A stretch of 15,996 nucleotides of DNA, taken from positions 1 to 15,996 of the forward strand of contig JANMYB010000103.1 of the NCBI GenBank assembly GCA_031381645.1, given 5' to 3'. This document shows positions 14,685 to 15,996 of the stretch, in pieces. The first letter of the stretch is position 1, and every line of letters begins with the position of its first letter. Made by a program: the position numbers and the translations under genes. The notes under the pieces were generated by a model. The model worked only from the letters and a program-made list of their open reading frames with translations. It searched no databases and was not told the origin of the DNA. Origin of the DNA: Methylotenera_A sp031381645 (GTDB lineage: Bacteria; Pseudomonadota; Gammaproteobacteria; Burkholderiales; Methylophilaceae).

Positions 14685-14708
14685 AATTGATGCGTTTATA
14701 TTGGCAGT

Positions 14709-14737
14709 TTTACATCAGGAATGCAATTAGTTATACT
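14709..14737 (+). promoter_or_regulatory. Sigma-70 promoter of the LysR gene
   Basis: TTTACA (14709-14714, 5 of 6 to -35), a 17-nt spacer, and TATACT (14732-14737, 5 of 6 to -10). The expected start of transcription near 14744 gives a leader of about 20 nt. No clear Shine-Dalgarno precedes the ATG at 14765. The promoter for the divergent speB must lie in the same 92-bp gap but is not obvious. Confidence 0.6.
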
Positions 14738-14746
14738 AGCCTAGAT

Positions 14747-14761
14747 ATTAATTATATTAAT
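14747..14761. promoter_or_regulatory. Palindrome, possible LysR operator
   Basis: ATTAAT-TAT-ATTAAT is a perfect inverted repeat that contains a T-N11-A core (14748-14760), the general LysR-box form. It lies just after the predicted transcription start and before the ATG of the LysR gene, where binding would repress it. AT-rich palindromes arise easily by chance. Confidence 0.3.
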
Positions 14762-14764
14762 ACC

Positions 14765-15655
14765 ATGAGCAAACCATTACCACCATTTAAACACCTTGTT
14801 ACTTTTGATGCTGCTGCTAGGTTAGGCAGCTTTTCTAAGGCTTCCGAAGAGTTGTCGCTCACGCAGTCTGCCATTAGCCAGCAATTGTTAAAGCTAGAAG
14901 AGCTATTAGGCCAGAGCTTATTTTTTCGAAATGGTAAAGGTGTCACACTTACTGCGGCAGGCGAATTATTGTATGAAACTGTGCACGAAACTTTGTCGAG
15001 ATTATCAACAGGTATTGGTCGCATTGAGCCTTACAAAAATAGCGATTCGGTGCTAATAGCTTGCCCACCAGACTTTGCGCAAGGTTGGTTAATGCCACGT
15101 CTAGGAAAATTAAAACTCATGTATCCAGCGATTGAGGTTTGGATTATGACGGAGAAAGAAGTGCGCGAGATTGACCGTATTGATGTGGATTTGATTATTT
15201 CTAGAAGACCAATTCATACTGATGATGTGGAATGCGCGACCCTATTAGAAGATTCATCGATTGCCATTTGTGGCGTACAAACCGCACAACGCATCAGTAG
15301 ATTACCTTATCCTAAGCTATTAGAAAAAGCTCCCATATTGTTGCTTGAAAGCGAGCCTGCTTGGGGCGGTCGATTGTCTAGTGACGAGTTAAATAATTTG
15401 CAACTCACGCGCGGCGCAACAATAGAAGATAGCCGAATTTTGCTTGAAGCTGTGATATATGAGTTAGGTATTGGCTTTATATCAAGTGCGCTTGCAAACC
15501 AAGCGGTTAAAGAAGGAAAGGTAAAAGTGTTGACGCAAATACCAACAAAGTCGTTGCCAAGGTTATGGCTAATGCGTTCACGTTTAGCACCACGCACCCC
15601 AGTGGCAAATGAGGTTTTTAATTGGCTGTTAAATAAAGCGGATCGAAATAGCTAG
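14765..15655 (+). CDS. LysR-family regulator (GcvA-like), divergent from speB-potF
   Basis: DNA-binding regulator of 296 residues. The helix-turn-helix lies in about residues 1-65 (FDAAARLGSFSKASEELSLT, then QSAISQQLLKLEELLGQSLF and the wing NGKGVTLTAAG). The effector domain starts near residue 93 (VLIACPPDFAQGWLMPRLGKL) and continues through VDLIISRR and a C-terminal NEVFNWLLN helix. The PPFKHLVTFDAAARLGSFS opening is GcvA-like. The frame is open back to 14687, but that would run through the promoter, so the ATG at 14765 is chosen. Divergence from the agmatinase gene across 92 bp is the classic LysR layout, suggesting it controls speB-potF in response to agmatine, putrescine or arginine. That effector is inference. 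Its 3' end is 5 nt from the convergent cupin gene. Confidence 0.92.
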   Translation: MSKPLPPFKHLVTFDAAARLGSFSKASEELSLTQSAISQQLLKLEELLGQSLFFRNGKGVTLTAAGELLYETVHETLSRLSTGIGRIEPYKNSDSVLIACPPDFAQGWLMPRLGKLKLMYPAIEVWIMTEKEVREIDRIDVDLIISRRPIHTDDVECATLLEDSSIAICGVQTAQRISRLPYPKLLEKAPILLLESEPAWGGRLSSDELNNLQLTRGATIEDSRILLEAVIYELGIGFISSALANQAVKEGKVKVLTQIPTKSLPRLWLMRSRLAPRTPVANEVFNWLLNKADRNS

Positions 15656-15659
15656 AAAA

Positions 15660-15996
15660 CTATTTGGCTTGCCAAATGACATAGACTTTTTTTACAGGCG
15701 CTAATGTTTCCCATGTACCTTTAAAATCAGCGGGTAGAGCAAACATACTCCCAGCGCCGAACTCTTTAGCATTGCCATTTAAATCGGTCAGTCGAACGCG
15801 ACCCTCTAATATAACGCAGACTTCCTCTTCAGTGTAATTAACCGTTTTTGCACCCACACTGCTTTGCCAAATACCTGCAAAAAACTGCTCGGTGGGGTCA
15901 GTGTAATGATTGTGCGTTTTCATGGTAATTTTGGTGTTGGCATCGCTTGAAACGCCTGCCAATACGCGCTCTTGCGGCACAATGTCTATTTCTTCG
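15660..15996 (-). CDS. Cupin-fold protein, (R)-ureidoglycolate-lyase/DUF861-like cupin (partial, N-terminus beyond right edge)
   Basis: Single-domain cupin; 111 residues are visible and the frame stays open to the window edge. A GTG at 15980 could start it, but the open frame upstream (EEIDI) and the absence of a ribosome site suggest that the true start is outside. The two cupin motifs are seen as FFAGIWQSSVGAKTVNYTEEEVCVILEGRVRL and GAGSMFALPADFKGTWE, ending KKVYVIWQ. The metal-binding histidines of classic cupins are replaced, as is usual in this cupin_3 group. Such small cupins often sit next to amine or amino-acid catabolic genes, but their role is mostly unknown. Its gene converges on the LysR gene with 4 bp between stop codons. 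Family good, function unknown. Confidence 0.8.
   Translation of the reverse strand, partial: EEIDIVPQERVLAGVSSDANTKITMKTHNHYTDPTEQFFAGIWQSSVGAKTVNYTEEEVCVILEGRVRLTDLNGNAKEFGAGSMFALPADFKGTWETLAPVKKVYVIWQAK
15662..15677. terminator. Small hairpin at the LysR/cupin convergent junction
   Basis: ATTTGGC and GCCAAAT form an inverted repeat inside the last codons of the cupin gene. T-runs follow on the minus side (TTTT) and, after 9 nt, on the plus side (seven T). The stem is short and not GC-rich, so termination here is uncertain. Confidence 0.25.

Noticed and set aside
14687..14764. 26-residue extension of the GcvA-like LysR protein
   Set aside because: It would start upstream of the near-consensus promoter and adds a non-homologous tail before the helix-turn-helix.

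Overview
The window is a compact, AT-leaning bacterial chromosome segment (roughly 43% G+C by eye) with gram-negative features: periplasmic binding proteins with Sec signal peptides, an RcnB-type periplasmic protein, DadA and LysR/Lrp regulators. The gene mix and the RcnB-like 'CPPG...GCMPPGQ' protein would suit a betaproteobacterium, possibly of the Methylophilaceae/Nitrosomonadales kind. That placement is inference and is not proven by anything here. There are no rRNA, tRNA, CRISPR or transposase genes, and coding density is high.

Left part, minus strand (1-3957): a five-gene polyamine-type ABC transporter operon read right to left. It runs substrate-binding protein, ATPase, a small VOC (glyoxalase-fold) protein, permease 1 and permease 2 (cut by the window edge). 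The spacings are 9 and 10 nt, then a 4-nt ATGA overlap, then an 11-nt overlap. The VOC gene inside the transporter operon is unusual.

Middle-left, minus strand (4156-8068): csiD/glaH (glutarate 2-hydroxylase), lhgO (L-2-hydroxyglutarate oxidase, apparently TTG-started), a LysR regulator and a TSUP (TauE/SafE-like) membrane protein. All are close enough to be one transcript. CsiD and LhgO convert glutarate to 2-oxoglutarate. The usual gab/dav aminotransferase and dehydrogenase partners are absent from the window.

Centre (8231-11762): an Lrp/AsnC regulator (DadR-like, minus strand) divergent from dadA - alr/dadX - ridA (plus strand), the alanine racemisation/D-alanine oxidation module. A near-perfect Lrp-consensus palindrome lies on the csiD side of the regulator (8172-8186). 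A second, slightly weaker one lies on the dadA side (8772-8786). One Lrp-type protein may therefore govern both flanks.

Right part (11979-15996): an RcnB-like secreted His-rich protein (plus strand) and a strong bidirectional terminator. Then come potF-like and speB (agmatinase, TTG start with a strong Shine-Dalgarno) as a minus-strand pair divergent from a LysR regulator with a good sigma-70 promoter, and finally a cupin gene cut by the right edge. A roughly 36-bp repeat of unknown nature occurs three times in the same orientation, downstream of dadA, ridA and the rcnB-like gene.

Together the genes suggest scavenging of small nitrogenous compounds: polyamine/agmatine uptake, agmatine to putrescine, alanine to pyruvate, and glutarate (a lysine/cadaverine product) to 2-oxoglutarate. 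Pyruvate- or 2-oxoglutarate-dependent transaminases would connect these steps, but none is encoded in the window.
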